A stretch of 64,000 nucleotides of DNA from assembly GCF_030159795.1 (NCBI RefSeq), contig NZ_BSND01000005.1, positions 558,001-622,000 of the forward strand, in the 5' to 3' direction. The stretch's first letter is position 1; every line of letters begins with the position of its first letter. Origin of the DNA: Methylophaga thalassica. GTDB taxonomy: Bacteria > Pseudomonadota > Gammaproteobacteria > Nitrosococcales > Methylophagaceae. The notes beneath the pieces were generated by a model that ran no database searches, was not told the DNA's origin, and saw only the letters and a list, made by a program, of their open reading frames with translations. Both the position numbers and the translations under genes were made by a program. Below are positions 51,851 through 62,169 of the stretch, piece after piece.

Positions 51851-52984
51851 TTGATTCGCGAAGACAAACTAATCACTCAGAGTCCCTATGCAAAAGCCAG
51901 GAGGCAAAGCATTCTGAAAAAATCAAAACACGTATTGATCATTGATGACCAATCTACAGGGCGCACAATTCTAGAACGCATTATTCAACAAATTGCTGAC
52001 AATATTGTTGTTACGTCGTTAAGTAGTCCGGGAGAAGGTCTAATATGGCTTAACGATAATGAACCGGATCTCATCGTCACCGACTATCGTATGCCGAATA
52101 TGAATGGTGTGGAATTTATTCAAAAAATTCGCGTCATGCCTCATTGTCAGACTGTACCTATTGTGATGATCACTGTTGTTAGTGAAAAATCTGTTCGCTA
52201 CGATGCTCTTGAAGCAGGTACTACCGCATTCCTAACCCGACCAATAGATCAGATTGAATGCCGAACCACTTGCCGAAATCTACTTCAAATGCAGGAACAG
52301 CACCTGATTATTCAAGACCGTGCAGACTGGCTGGCAAGGCAAGTTGAGATTGCCACAAAGAAAGTGGTCGATCGCGAAAAAGAAACCTTATTACGATTAG
52401 CTCGTGCTGGCGAATATCGAGATGAAGGCACAGGAAATCATGTTATTCGTATGGCGAAGTATGCACGCGTGATTGCTGAGTCGCTTAATACTTTCAGTCA
52501 GAGAGAGTGTGAGGAATTAGAATATACCGCTCCCATGCATGATATTGGGAAAATTGGTATTCCTGACGGTATATTGCTTAAAGCAGGCCCGCTAAGTGAA
52601 CATGAGTGGGGAATCATGCAAACCCATACGACTATTGGACATGCCATTTTATCGGACAGCCAGTCTCGCTACATGCAAACGGGCGCTATCATCGCCTTGA
52701 ATCATCACGAACGTTTCGATGGAAAAGGTTATCCGAATGGCTTAAAGGGTGATGAAATTCCACTCATCGCACGTGTTGTTGCTGTAGCCGATGTATTTGA
52801 TGCCCTTGTCTCTGAAAGACCATACAAAGTGGCATGGCCATTTCAAGACGCCATTGACTATATAAGAAAACAATCTGGCAGCCATTTTGATCCTGAATGT
52901 GTTGATGCGTTTATCGAAAGTCTCGATAAGATAAAAGCAATTCAGGCTGAGTATGCGGATGAACCTAATGAACGATTCAGATAA
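51851..52984 (+). CDS. rpfG: RpfG-type response regulator with HD-GYP c-di-GMP phosphodiesterase
   Basis: 377 residues from TTG 51851. The receiver domain spans about residues 27-145 (KHVLIIDDQSTGRTIL; phospho-acceptor Asp in LIVTDYRMPNMNG). The HD-GYP domain spans about 190-360 (HDIGKIGIPDGILLKAG, HHERFDGKGYPNGLKG). This is the exact layout of RpfG, which breaks down c-di-GMP when phosphorylated by RpfC. It overlaps the kinase gene by 17-32 bp depending on the start used. Together with rpfF it makes a complete DSF signalling set. Confidence 0.92.
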   Translation: MIREDKLITQSPYAKARRQSILKKSKHVLIIDDQSTGRTILERIIQQIADNIVVTSLSSPGEGLIWLNDNEPDLIVTDYRMPNMNGVEFIQKIRVMPHCQTVPIVMITVVSEKSVRYDALEAGTTAFLTRPIDQIECRTTCRNLLQMQEQHLIIQDRADWLARQVEIATKKVVDREKETLLRLARAGEYRDEGTGNHVIRMAKYARVIAESLNTFSQRECEELEYTAPMHDIGKIGIPDGILLKAGPLSEHEWGIMQTHTTIGHAILSDSQSRYMQTGAIIALNHHERFDGKGYPNGLKGDEIPLIARVVAVADVFDALVSERPYKVAWPFQDAIDYIRKQSGSHFDPECVDAFIESLDKIKAIQAEYADEPNERFR

Positions 52985-55550
52985 CGCCAAGCCCAATCGT
53001 AAACACCGTTTTTTAGCTCGCTTAGAACACTTTCGTTCCATCCTAAATAACACCGGTGACAGTGAGCCTGAGCAAGCCATCAAAGTACGCTTAACTATTG
53101 GTCTTGGTATTCTTTTCTATTTCGCCTTGCCATGGAATGATGGTGAGCAGCTACAAGATACGTTGCTTTCTCATCCCACCTTAGTCACTTTAATTTATTA
53201 TGCTGGCGCTATGGCCATTGCCATAGCGATATTGCGCCATCCTCATCCCTCTCCTTTCAGACGCTTTGCCGGTATCCTCTTAGATCTGGGCTCTTTGTCG
53301 ATTCTGATGTTTTATTCAGGCGATGAGAGTGTGTTTCTGTTTATTCTCTATCTCTGGGTAATTTTGGGTAATGGCTTCCGCTATGGCACTCGATACCTTT
53401 ATCTTTCACTCTGCGTGGGATTGATTGGCTTTAGTATCGCGGTGGTTTACGGTCCTTATTGGCAGGATCTCCAGCACAAACCCATTGGGTTTAGCTTACT
53501 GTTGTTATTGCTGGTCATCCCTGTCTACTCGGCATTTTTAATCAATAAGCTGCATGTCGCTATAAAAACGGCAAAACTTGCCAATGAAGCTAAAAGCCGT
53601 TTTCTAGCGAATATGTCCCATGAATTAAGGACACCTCTAAACGGTGTAATTGGCATTGCAGACTTGCTAGGTGAAACCAAGCTAAGCCCACAACAGTACG
53701 AATTCGTTAATATCATGCGTAATTCAGCGCAGACCTTATCGGGTTTAATTGAAAATGTGCTGGATATTTCAAAAATCGAAGCTGGCAAGATACATATTGC
53801 TAAAGAGAGTTTTGATTTACATTCTTTGATTAATAACATTATCGAATTACAGGCCGTAATGGGTGAGTCTAAGGACCTCCGCGTCAGTTATCATATCGAC
53901 TCAAATATTGATTATCGACTGATAGGCGATCCACAACATTTACGTCAAGTTCTAATTAATCTATTGGGAAATGCCATTAAATTTACGGACTCTGGTTCGG
54001 TAAAATTACTGTTAGAAAAATTAGCGACTGATACAATAAGTCAAAAAATAACGATACGGTTCGAAGTACGTGATACTGGCATCGGCATAGCTGAAGAATA
54101 TCTGGATAAGATATTTGATAACTTCACGCAAGCCAATATGTCAAACACGTCGAAATACCAGGGTACAGGGCTCGGAACCACGATCTCTAAACAGCTCGTA
54201 GAACTCATGGGAGGAGAGATAGGTGTAAAAAGTGAACTCGGCAGAGGAACAACGTTCTGGTTTGAACTGCCTTTTGACACCCACTCTGAATATGAATTGG
54301 AATTAAACGAACATAAAGTACTCGTTCTCGCTACAGAAAAAATCACTTCATCTTTATGCCAAAGCTTTGACACATGGAATTTGGAATATCAATGTGTTCA
54401 GTCTTCAGCTCAGGCAATGTCAGCCTTAATGACCGCAGCAGAAAATGAACAACCTTTTTCTACTTTAGTCATCGATAGTGATTGTATGGCTGGAATCAGC
54501 CCCGTTCAATATGCACAACTTTTAACTCAAGAAGACAGTCTTCAACATTTGTCGTTAGTGTTAGTCAATCATAATGAAGATGTGCTTCAGGACGAAGAGC
54601 TTAACCAGTTTTATCGTTCTTCAGTAAAAGATGTGTTGGATAAAAGAGCTTTATTTAATGCGCTGCATTCAGCTGAGTCTACATTCTATAACGCTGATAA
54701 GGTGGTTAAGCTCAATGAATACTATCAATCCGAAGCTAACTCCCAGACTCAATTAACTATTCTTATCGCAGAAGATAATGTTGTTAATCAGCGGGTATTA
54801 TCAGGCATCTTGAGTCAAATAGGACACAAGCTTATCTTAGCCAATACCGGTGAAGAAGCGATGAGTCTTATCAGCGAGCATTACGACGAGATTGATTTAA
54901 TGCTACTGGATATGAATATGCCCGGTTATTCTGGAATTGATATCATCAAAGCAACTCAATTCATGGACACATCAAGAAAAATACCGTCCATAATCCTTAC
55001 CGCTGATGCCACACCTGAAGCTAGACAAAACAGCATTGACGCCGGTGCTGATATTTTTCTGACAAAACCTATCAATTCAAAAGCACTATTGTCAGAGATA
55101 GCAAGTTTCACAAAACAATCAAAACAATCAAAACAAAAGCAGTCATCGCCTCCGTTCAGTGAGAGTATTTCAACACCGGACAATGAACAATTACTCGATT
55201 ACCGCCTCATCTCCGAATTAGAACAACTTGGCGGAGGTGAACAATTTATCAATAGCCTCGTCAGTGGCTTTGAGTACGATGGCCGCAAGCACATTGATAT
55301 TATCAACAGTGCCGTCTTCGATGACTATTATCAATATCGTGAAAGTTTACATGCCCTTAAGGGCTCTTCCACTGAAATTGGCGCCATCAAACTTGCCGGG
55401 TTAACACGTCAGGCTGAACAGATAAAACCCGATCAAATCAACAGTCACGAGATCAAACAAATCGCCCGAGATATCAGCCAGGTATTTAATGACTCATTAG
55501 TTGCCCTCAAAAAAACCATTACCGACCATAGTTATGAAACTAAACATTAG
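52968..55550 (+). CDS. rpfC: RpfC-type hybrid sensor histidine kinase (DSF sensor)
   Basis: About 860 residues; the ATG at 52968 (MNDSDNAKP) or 52953 may be used. Five membrane helices lie in the first 190 residues with only short loops, as in RpfC. These are followed by HisKA (ANMSHELRTPLNGVIG), HATPase (LLGNAIKFT, GTGLGTTISKQLVELMGG), a degenerate middle region, a receiver domain (ILIAEDNVVNQRVL; Asp in LMLLDMNMPGYSG) and a C-terminal Hpt domain (LHALKGSSTEIGA). It should sense DSF fatty acids and phosphorylate RpfG. Its end overlaps the convergent rpfF by 11 bp. Confidence 0.9.
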   Translation: MNDSDNAKPNRKHRFLARLEHFRSILNNTGDSEPEQAIKVRLTIGLGILFYFALPWNDGEQLQDTLLSHPTLVTLIYYAGAMAIAIAILRHPHPSPFRRFAGILLDLGSLSILMFYSGDESVFLFILYLWVILGNGFRYGTRYLYLSLCVGLIGFSIAVVYGPYWQDLQHKPIGFSLLLLLLVIPVYSAFLINKLHVAIKTAKLANEAKSRFLANMSHELRTPLNGVIGIADLLGETKLSPQQYEFVNIMRNSAQTLSGLIENVLDISKIEAGKIHIAKESFDLHSLINNIIELQAVMGESKDLRVSYHIDSNIDYRLIGDPQHLRQVLINLLGNAIKFTDSGSVKLLLEKLATDTISQKITIRFEVRDTGIGIAEEYLDKIFDNFTQANMSNTSKYQGTGLGTTISKQLVELMGGEIGVKSELGRGTTFWFELPFDTHSEYELELNEHKVLVLATEKITSSLCQSFDTWNLEYQCVQSSAQAMSALMTAAENEQPFSTLVIDSDCMAGISPVQYAQLLTQEDSLQHLSLVLVNHNEDVLQDEELNQFYRSSVKDVLDKRALFNALHSAESTFYNADKVVKLNEYYQSEANSQTQLTILIAEDNVVNQRVLSGILSQIGHKLILANTGEEAMSLISEHYDEIDLMLLDMNMPGYSGIDIIKATQFMDTSRKIPSIILTADATPEARQNSIDAGADIFLTKPINSKALLSEIASFTKQSKQSKQKQSSPPFSESISTPDNEQLLDYRLISELEQLGGGEQFINSLVSGFEYDGRKHIDIINSAVFDDYYQYRESLHALKGSSTEIGAIKLAGLTRQAEQIKPDQINSHEIKQIARDISQVFNDSLVALKKTITDHSYETKH

Positions 55551-56430
55551 CTGATGCTAAGACATCTGTTTTACTGGATTGACGATGGACTAGACGTTGC
55601 ATCATACGCAAATCACGAGGTTGCAATTTCAATGCTGACTCAGCCCAAATTTTAGTGATCGTCAATAATTCGTCATAACTAACCGCACTACAGGCATCTT
55701 TAACCTGTCTCATAGCCCGATGGCTATTCGCATTTTTGTTCGATTTTTCAATATAACGATAAACTTCCCATTCGCCTTGTCCAGGCTCAGCGAGAATATC
55801 GACAACGCCCATCTCGTAAAGCTCTTCAGCAGAATATAACTTACCTGCCAGAATCATTTTTTCTGCTTTTGATGCGCCAATTTTTCTTGATAAAAGTGAG
55901 AATGCACCCATACCAGGGAATAAATTAAATAAGACCTCGGGAAGCCCGAGTTTGGCGCCCTTTTCAGCAATCAATACATTACTTGATAGCGCCGACTCGA
56001 AGCCCCCTCCCAGTGCATCACCTTTGACTAAAGCGATAGTGGTCAGATCGCTATCGAGATGGGACATATTGGCATATAAAACGTCAATGCAGCTCACTGC
56101 ATACGCCAGCAATCCATCGGCATCTTGCTGCTCAATAAGATTTGCAAACAGCCCGAGATCACCTCCCAAATTAAAGATGCCATCAACATCTGAGGCTAGC
56201 ACCAGGTAATCGTATTTTTGCCCCTGAGATAATCGCATGTCTTGTTTAACACTCGAAAAATAGCTAGCAATTTCACTCAGTAAGGTCGGTGTAAAACAAG
56301 GTCTGGGCTCTCCATGCATACGAAACCAGCCTGTACGATATTTTTTATCATAATGTGTAGATAGTTGTGAAAACTGATTTTGCTCCTGTTGTAATTGAGC
56401 GGCGTCATCCATTTTTGCCAGGGCATTCAT
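55540..56430 (-). CDS. rpfF: RpfF-type DSF synthase (enoyl-CoA hydratase family)
   Basis: 296 residues, close to Xanthomonas RpfF. Crotonase fold: the oxyanion-hole region is SDVDGIFNLGGDL, and the two catalytic glutamates expected for RpfF are present in GGGFESALSS (about E145) and LGLPEVLFNLFPGMGA (about E165). RpfF dehydrates and hydrolyses 3-hydroxyacyl-ACP to release cis-2-unsaturated fatty acids (DSF). AGGAGATGATG precedes the ATG. It is convergent with rpfC, as rpfF is with rpfGHC in Xanthomonas. Confidence 0.9.
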   Translation of the reverse strand: MNALAKMDDAAQLQQEQNQFSQLSTHYDKKYRTGWFRMHGEPRPCFTPTLLSEIASYFSSVKQDMRLSQGQKYDYLVLASDVDGIFNLGGDLGLFANLIEQQDADGLLAYAVSCIDVLYANMSHLDSDLTTIALVKGDALGGGFESALSSNVLIAEKGAKLGLPEVLFNLFPGMGAFSLLSRKIGASKAEKMILAGKLYSAEELYEMGVVDILAEPGQGEWEVYRYIEKSNKNANSHRAMRQVKDACSAVSYDELLTITKIWAESALKLQPRDLRMMQRLVHRQSSKTDVLASANV

Positions 56431-56652
56431 ACATCATCTCCTATACAGACTTAATTACCAAAAAAGTAAAACATGCTGGATAGTTAAGCTTTTGCAGGAA
56501 CCATGCCCAAACAACAAGATAGCAATAAAATATATTTTTATATAATTATCAATAACTTAAATTAAACATAAAGCGATAACAATCGATTATGTAACTGTCA
56601 ATTATCTGACTAGAAACATCACGCGCAACTCTCTTGCTAGAGTCTTATCAAA

Positions 56653-59047
56653 TTATGCTACAGGCTCAATGGTTTGAGTATGATGAAGAATGCCATCAAT
56701 AGGTTCAGGTTTTCCTAGATGATATCCCTGACCATAATCAACGCCAATGGCTTTTAACTTTTGCCAGATTTTTTCATCTTCAACAAATTCAGCAATAGTT
56801 ACCAATCCCATAACATGACCAATATCATTAATCGATTTAACCATTTCATAATCAAGTGGGTCGATGTGCATATCTTTCACAAACATTCCATCAATTTTAA
56901 TACTTTGTACGGGTAAATTTTTCAGATAGGCAAACGATGACAAGCCACTACCAAAGTCATCCAAAGAGAATTTGCAGCCTAACTCCAATAAGCTTTTAAT
57001 GAAGTAGTGAGCTTGTTTCAAATTACCAATAGCGGCGGTTTCAGTAATTTCAAACTTAATCATTTCCCGACGAAAAGACGCTGAGGATAATTTTGTCTTG
57101 ATAAAGTCCAACATATCCTCATTACTTAGGCTCGTACCTGAAAGGTTAATAGCTAAGTATTTTAAATGGGGTACGGAAGTGTAATGTTGCTCCAACCATT
57201 CAAATACATGGCTTACAACCCATTTATCAATTCGTTCAGACAAATTGTAACGCTCTGCCGAGGATAGAAATGCGCCCGGAGGGAATAATCGACCCGCTCT
57301 GTTTCTCAGTCGGACGAGTACTTCATACATGTCCAGTGAGCCTGTTGCAGTGCTAACAATAGGTTGTGCATACAACTCGAATCTATTCTCGGTCAATGCA
57401 TCCTTTATCTCATTGACCCATTTAAACTCTCCCTTCTGAGTGGTTAACTGCTGATCTTGTTCCTGATAAATGTAAACGCGGTTTCTGCCAGAATTTTTGG
57501 CCGCATAGCATGCACTGTCGGCCTGTTTAAGCGCCTCAGTTCTATCTCGAGTGTGGGAGGTCACCATCGTGACACCAATACTGACACCGACAGTAAAAAC
57601 TTGAGACTCCCAGATAAACTGGAATTGCGATATCAATTCTTTAATTTCATTTGCAATAAACTCGGCTTTTTCCAGCTCACAATCTTCCACAAGAATCGCA
57701 AACTCATCACCGCCAAGTCTTGCTAACGTGTCGCTTTTTCGTGTGGAATTACCGAGTAACGAGCCTAACTGCCGAAGCAGTTCATCTCCTGCAATATGAC
57801 CACAGGTATCGTTAATGACTTTAAATTGGTCCAAATCAAGGAAACATAAGGCATGTTCAGTTCCTATTCGCTGAGCATCATTCACCAGCATCGACAATCG
57901 TCGCTCAAATTCAGTACGATTAATCAAACCAGTCAAATCATCATGTGTTGCTTGAAATGACAATTTCTTCGCTAGTTTTCTTGACTCGGTGATATCCTCA
58001 TAAATAGCGACATAGTGACTAATCTGTTGTTTGTCATCATAAACTGCTGCGAGATAAAGCTTAACCCAGTAGAGACTGCCATCTTTCCGGCGGTTTTCGA
58101 TTTCTCCTGACCATTGCCCATCAGAAGCAACCTGATGCCAAATTTCGTCAAAAAATGCTGAAACCATTTTGTTCGATTTGTAGCTCTCGAGTCTCTGGCC
58201 AATCATATCGGTGGCAGAATAACCTGATACCTGTTCGCATTTTTTGTTGACATACTCAATCGTACCTTTTGCATCCATAATCAGAATAGAATTTGGACTT
58301 GACTCTACGGCCCGAGATAACTTGAGCATGTGCGCCTGGCTGGCTTGTAATTTTTCATTACTCAGTTGTAACGCTTTGGTTCGCTCTTCAATAAGCTCTT
58401 CGCGTTTTATCATTTCATCATTAAGTTGATCTACTAAATACTGATTTTTCTCTTGCAGGTTCAAGCTTCTGATCAGATTGTGGTTCGCCCGCTTCGCCAT
58501 AGAAAACATCAAGGCATAAAAAGCAATAAAACCAAACATTAGGATGTAAACCAATTTATCCGCTGACGTAGTCTCGATCTGATAAATTGACATACTGGTA
58601 AGTAATACTAATTGGGGAAGGGTGTACGCCAGAAAAGTAGCGAAATAAGCACTTAGGTACAGGCACAGCAGCAGCTATCACAGTGCTGATTAGAATATAG
58701 AATAAGGTATTGATTTGAACATCGTCGATAATGACATAAAAAATACTTGCCAACCCCCAAACGATCCCAACACACCCCGTCAGAAAGGTATAGAGAATAA
58801 TCCATTTTTTTGGCGTAAAACCAAAAATATCATTATGTTTTTTATATAGAAACAGAACTATCAGCCGTATTGAAGACAATAGGCAAATAGTAAGACTCCA
58901 GCTAAATAATAGTATTGAGTGGGACTGGACATGATCAAAAAACACGATAAAAACCAGTATGGAGACGCCCATTACTGTGAGATTAGAAAACAACACTTCG
59001 TCGTATAAGCGATCAGCTTGTTTTCTTAGTATAACTTGATCATCCAT
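56653..59047 (-). pseudogene. GGDEF-EAL c-di-GMP enzyme with membrane sensor, split by a 1-bp frameshift
   Basis: The gene starts at 59047 (MDDQVILRKQADRLYDEVLF). Its first 130 codons encode a four- or five-helix membrane domain and run out of frame at about 58655-58660. Skipping one C in GTACC restores the frame as LSAYFATFLAYTLPQLVLL, leading into the second open frame, which stops at 56653. The rejoined protein (about 797 aa) has a membrane domain, PAS (ILIMDAKGTIEYVN), GGDEF (RKSDTLARLGGDEFAIL with the RxxD inhibitory site) and EAL (EVLVRLRN, DDFGSGLSSFAYLKN). A sequencing error, a recent mutation or independent translation of the second part from 58593 are all possible. Confidence 0.8.
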
Positions 59048-59211
59048 ATCTAGCTTATCTATCCGTAACGTTATGAATACATGAGAATATCATTGATTAG
59101 AATCTCATTACTAACCCCATGTCACCGGAATAAACTAAGCAGCAGAAGTTTTTGCTAAATTCGCCATCACTAAACGGAACTCACCCTCATCATAATTCAT
59201 CATTAATAACG

Positions 59212-60156
59212 TCAAATAGCATTCCTTAAGCTTAAATCATCTGGATAAGGCTGCAAGTATGCCTGTTTGTTTATGTATGGATCTGGATGATTGTTAAAAT
59301 GATGCCGTAACAGTGTCACAGGCACTATCAAAGGAATTTGCGCAGTTCTGTATTGTTCAATTATCGTCGCCAGCTCTTGTTTTTCAGAGCTCGAAATTTT
59401 TTTCTTCAAGTACCCCTGTAAATGCATCAATACATTTGTGTGGGTTTTTCTTGATGCTAATGTTTTCAGTGTCGTCATTAACTCTGCAAAATAACGCTGA
59501 CCCAATGCATCTGGTTCATGATTACCCGCATCCGCTAACATACGCCCCAACTCGGCATACTTCGATGGAGAATGTGCCATCAAGGTATATTTGTAACGGA
59601 CATGGAAATCTAAAATGGCTTTTACCGTTAAGCCCTGCTTTTTGAGCTGAAGCCAGTTCGCATAAGCAAAAACACGTGTTACAAAGTTCTCTCTTAGTAA
59701 AGGCTCACATAATCGCCCTGACTCTTCCACCGGTAATAAAGGATGTAAATTGGTAAACGCTTTGGCATACAAGCCTCGTCCAGGAGTAGCTGAAGGATAA
59801 CCATTTTCCTGATAAACCTTTACCCTGAACAAACCACAGCTCGGTGAATTTTTCATAAAGATATATCCACACAAGTCTTGATGTTCTGCTGCTTTTTTTT
59901 CTCCAAAAGCCGTCAGTGCATGACTGTAATTTAACGCCTCATCATGAACGGCAACCGCATCCGGGCTCTCAGGGTTACCCACCAAACGTATTGGTTTGCG
60001 TGGAATAGTCATGCCTACTCCCACCTCTGGACACTCAGGTACAAAATCAAAATAACGCGATAAACTCTCTGTAGCCAGACGCAAATGTTTATGCGTACCG
60101 TCATAACGTACTTCATGACCTAGCAAACAACTACTGATGCCGACTTTAATTTTCAT
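59212..60156 (-). CDS. DUF523-DUF1722 protein (TudS/YbgA-like)
   Basis: 314 residues. The N-terminal DUF523 domain has conserved cysteines ISSCLLGHEVRYDG and FVPECPEVGVGM, plus MKNSPSCGLFR. This cysteine set binds an iron-sulfur cluster in TudS desulfidases. The C-terminal DUF1722 domain has FHVRYKYTLMAHSPSKYAELG. The fused form is common in gammaproteobacteria (YbgA-like). A thiouracil or tRNA-thiolation scavenging role is possible by homology, but not shown. The gene is divergent from the yfcH-like gene. Confidence 0.82.
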   Translation of the reverse strand: MKIKVGISSCLLGHEVRYDGTHKHLRLATESLSRYFDFVPECPEVGVGMTIPRKPIRLVGNPESPDAVAVHDEALNYSHALTAFGEKKAAEHQDLCGYIFMKNSPSCGLFRVKVYQENGYPSATPGRGLYAKAFTNLHPLLPVEESGRLCEPLLRENFVTRVFAYANWLQLKKQGLTVKAILDFHVRYKYTLMAHSPSKYAELGRMLADAGNHEPDALGQRYFAELMTTLKTLASRKTHTNVLMHLQGYLKKKISSSEKQELATIIEQYRTAQIPLIVPVTLLRHHFNNHPDPYINKQAYLQPYPDDLSLRNAI

Positions 60157-60249
60157 CTCTTCACGTCCATCTCATCTTGTGTAAATTATATTAGCATTGA
60201 GATTACTAAAAAATGTGAAGGTCTGGCGAAGATTATTAAGGACATCAAT

Positions 60250-61149
60250 ATGCATTATCTAATTACTGGTGGTACAGGACTCATTGGCTCATCACTCTGC
60301 CAGCATCTCTTAACATCGGGTAATGATGTCACTGTTCTAAGCCGAGACAGACAAAAAGTCTACAACCTCTTTAGTGACAAGGTAAAAGCCGTAGAATCTC
60401 TTGATGAAATCGATCAGAAACATGCTGTAGATATTGTCATTAATCTTGCCGGTGAACCTATTGCGAATAAGAGATGGAGTGAAAAACAAAAAACAATTTT
60501 GGAAAAAAGCCGAATCGACTTGACCAGAAATTTAGTCAACTGGATAAAAAGTCTTCAGCAAAAGCCACATACATTAATCAACGGCTCAGCCGTTGGCTGG
60601 TATGGCGATCAGGGTGCTCAACCGTTGACTGAGGATAGCGCTTACAAAAGTGACTATGCTCACGAACTTTGTGAGAAGTGGGAGCAAGCCGCATTAGCCG
60701 CTCCGGATGATATCAGAGTTTGTATCATTCGCACCGGACTCGTTCTGAGCATGGAAGGTGGTGTTCTTCAACGTATGCTATTACCCTTTAAGCTCGGGTT
60801 TGGCTGCACGCTCGGAGATGGACATCAGTTTATGCCATGGATTCATATTACAGACATCGTTCAACTTATTATTTATATCAGCCAGAATCCTTCAGCAACG
60901 GGGGTATTCAATGCTACAGCTCCTCATCCGGTCACAAATAAAACGTTTACTCACACTCTGGCCGAGCAGCTAAAACGCCCCACATTCCTAAAAGCACCCG
61001 GATCGATTTTAAAATTGGCATTAGGTGAAATGTCTCAACTTTTATTAGGGGGACAAAGAGCGTATCCGGAAAAAGCCAAGGAAATTGGTTATCAATTCCA
61101 ATATACTGAGCTAGATAATGCTCTCTACAATCTTTTGAATAAACCGTAA
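60250..61149 (+). CDS. yfcH: TIGR01777-family NAD(P)-dependent epimerase-like protein (YfcH-like)
   Basis: 299 residues. An extended SDR Rossmann fold begins with LITGGTGLIGSSLCQHL (GxxGxxG). LINGSAVGWYGD is the family-specific segment (SAVGxYG), and a DUF1731 C-terminal tail with GGQRAYPEKAKEIGYQF follows. The substrate is unknown; the family is linked to cell division inhibitor-like SulA annotations that are not supported by experiment. The gene ends 9 bp before hemH and is probably co-transcribed with it. Confidence 0.9.
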   Translation: MHYLITGGTGLIGSSLCQHLLTSGNDVTVLSRDRQKVYNLFSDKVKAVESLDEIDQKHAVDIVINLAGEPIANKRWSEKQKTILEKSRIDLTRNLVNWIKSLQQKPHTLINGSAVGWYGDQGAQPLTEDSAYKSDYAHELCEKWEQAALAAPDDIRVCIIRTGLVLSMEGGVLQRMLLPFKLGFGCTLGDGHQFMPWIHITDIVQLIIYISQNPSATGVFNATAPHPVTNKTFTHTLAEQLKRPTFLKAPGSILKLALGEMSQLLLGGQRAYPEKAKEIGYQFQYTELDNALYNLLNKP

Positions 61150-61158
61150 ACTAATCCT

Positions 61159-62169
61159 ATGACAAAACGTGCCATCTTATTAGCTAACCTTGGTTCTCCT
61201 GACGCACCTTCGACAACAGCCGTACGCCGATATCTTAATCAGTTTTTAATGGATCCATATGTGATTCAACTGCCCTGGATACTACGCAGGATGATTGTCA
61301 GCCTGTTTGTCTTGCCCACTCGGCCAAAGGCATCAGCAGAAGCCTATCAAAGTGTATGGATGCCTGAAGGTTCTCCGCTAATCGTTTTATCAGAAAAGTT
61401 GAAAAATGCACTTCAGGCTAGACTAACAATGCCTGTAGAAATGGCAATGCGTTATGGGAATCCTAGTATTGAACAGCAGCTATTAAAAATTACCGCAGAT
61501 AAATCGATAGAAGAAGTACTCTATATCCCACTTTACCCGCATTACGCAGACAGCACGGTGACCACATCTATAGAGGAAGCTAAGCGTGTTATCAAAAAAC
61601 ATGGATTAGATATTACGCTGACGATCATCCCTCCCTTTTACGATCACCCTCAATACATAGAAGCTTTAGTGACCAGTGCTCAGCCTTATCTCGAACAACC
61701 TTATGACCACGTGGTATTTAGTTATCATGGGCTGCCCGAGTCACATATCACTAAATTGGATAGTTCGGGTTCACACTGTCTAAAACAGAATAATTGCTGC
61801 CAGGGGAGTCATCCCGCTCATAAAACCTGCTATCGACATCAGGTTATGAGAACCACTGAATGTTTCGCCATGCAAGCCGGTTTAGAAAAACAGCGTTATT
61901 CCGTCGCATTCCAGTCTAGATTAGGCCGGGCAAAATGGTTAGGACCAAATACAGAAGACACCTTGCGAGATTTAGCTCAACAAGGTGCAAAACATGTCAT
62001 GGTTTTATGTCCGGCATTTGTCACCGATTGTCTCGAAACATTAGAAGAAATTGCCATTCGTGGCGAAGAAGTCTTTAAAGAAGCCGGCGGCGAGAAATTG
62101 ACGCTCATTCCATGTATGAATGATGATCCGGCATGGGTAAATGTGCTAGCAGATTGGTGTCAAAATTAG
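61159..62169 (+). CDS. hemH: Ferrochelatase
   Basis: 336 residues, normal for bacterial HemH. Conserved N terminus AILLANLGSPDAPST, the active-site histidine in VVFSYHGLPESHI, and the C-terminal glutamates in CPAFVTDCLETLEEI. The middle has four cysteines in CLKQNNCCQGSHPAHKTC, a pattern that can hold an iron-sulfur cluster in some ferrochelatases. It inserts Fe2+ into protoporphyrin IX to make heme. It overlaps the end of flgN on the other strand by 4 bp. Confidence 0.95.
   Translation: MTKRAILLANLGSPDAPSTTAVRRYLNQFLMDPYVIQLPWILRRMIVSLFVLPTRPKASAEAYQSVWMPEGSPLIVLSEKLKNALQARLTMPVEMAMRYGNPSIEQQLLKITADKSIEEVLYIPLYPHYADSTVTTSIEEAKRVIKKHGLDITLTIIPPFYDHPQYIEALVTSAQPYLEQPYDHVVFSYHGLPESHITKLDSSGSHCLKQNNCCQGSHPAHKTCYRHQVMRTTECFAMQAGLEKQRYSVAFQSRLGRAKWLGPNTEDTLRDLAQQGAKHVMVLCPAFVTDCLETLEEIAIRGEEVFKEAGGEKLTLIPCMNDDPAWVNVLADWCQN

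Noticed and set aside
59136-59201. 22-codon minus-strand open frame (MMNYDEGEFRLVMANLAKTSAA)
   Set aside because: Protein-like composition, but too short and without a clear start signal; perhaps the tail of a lost gene.
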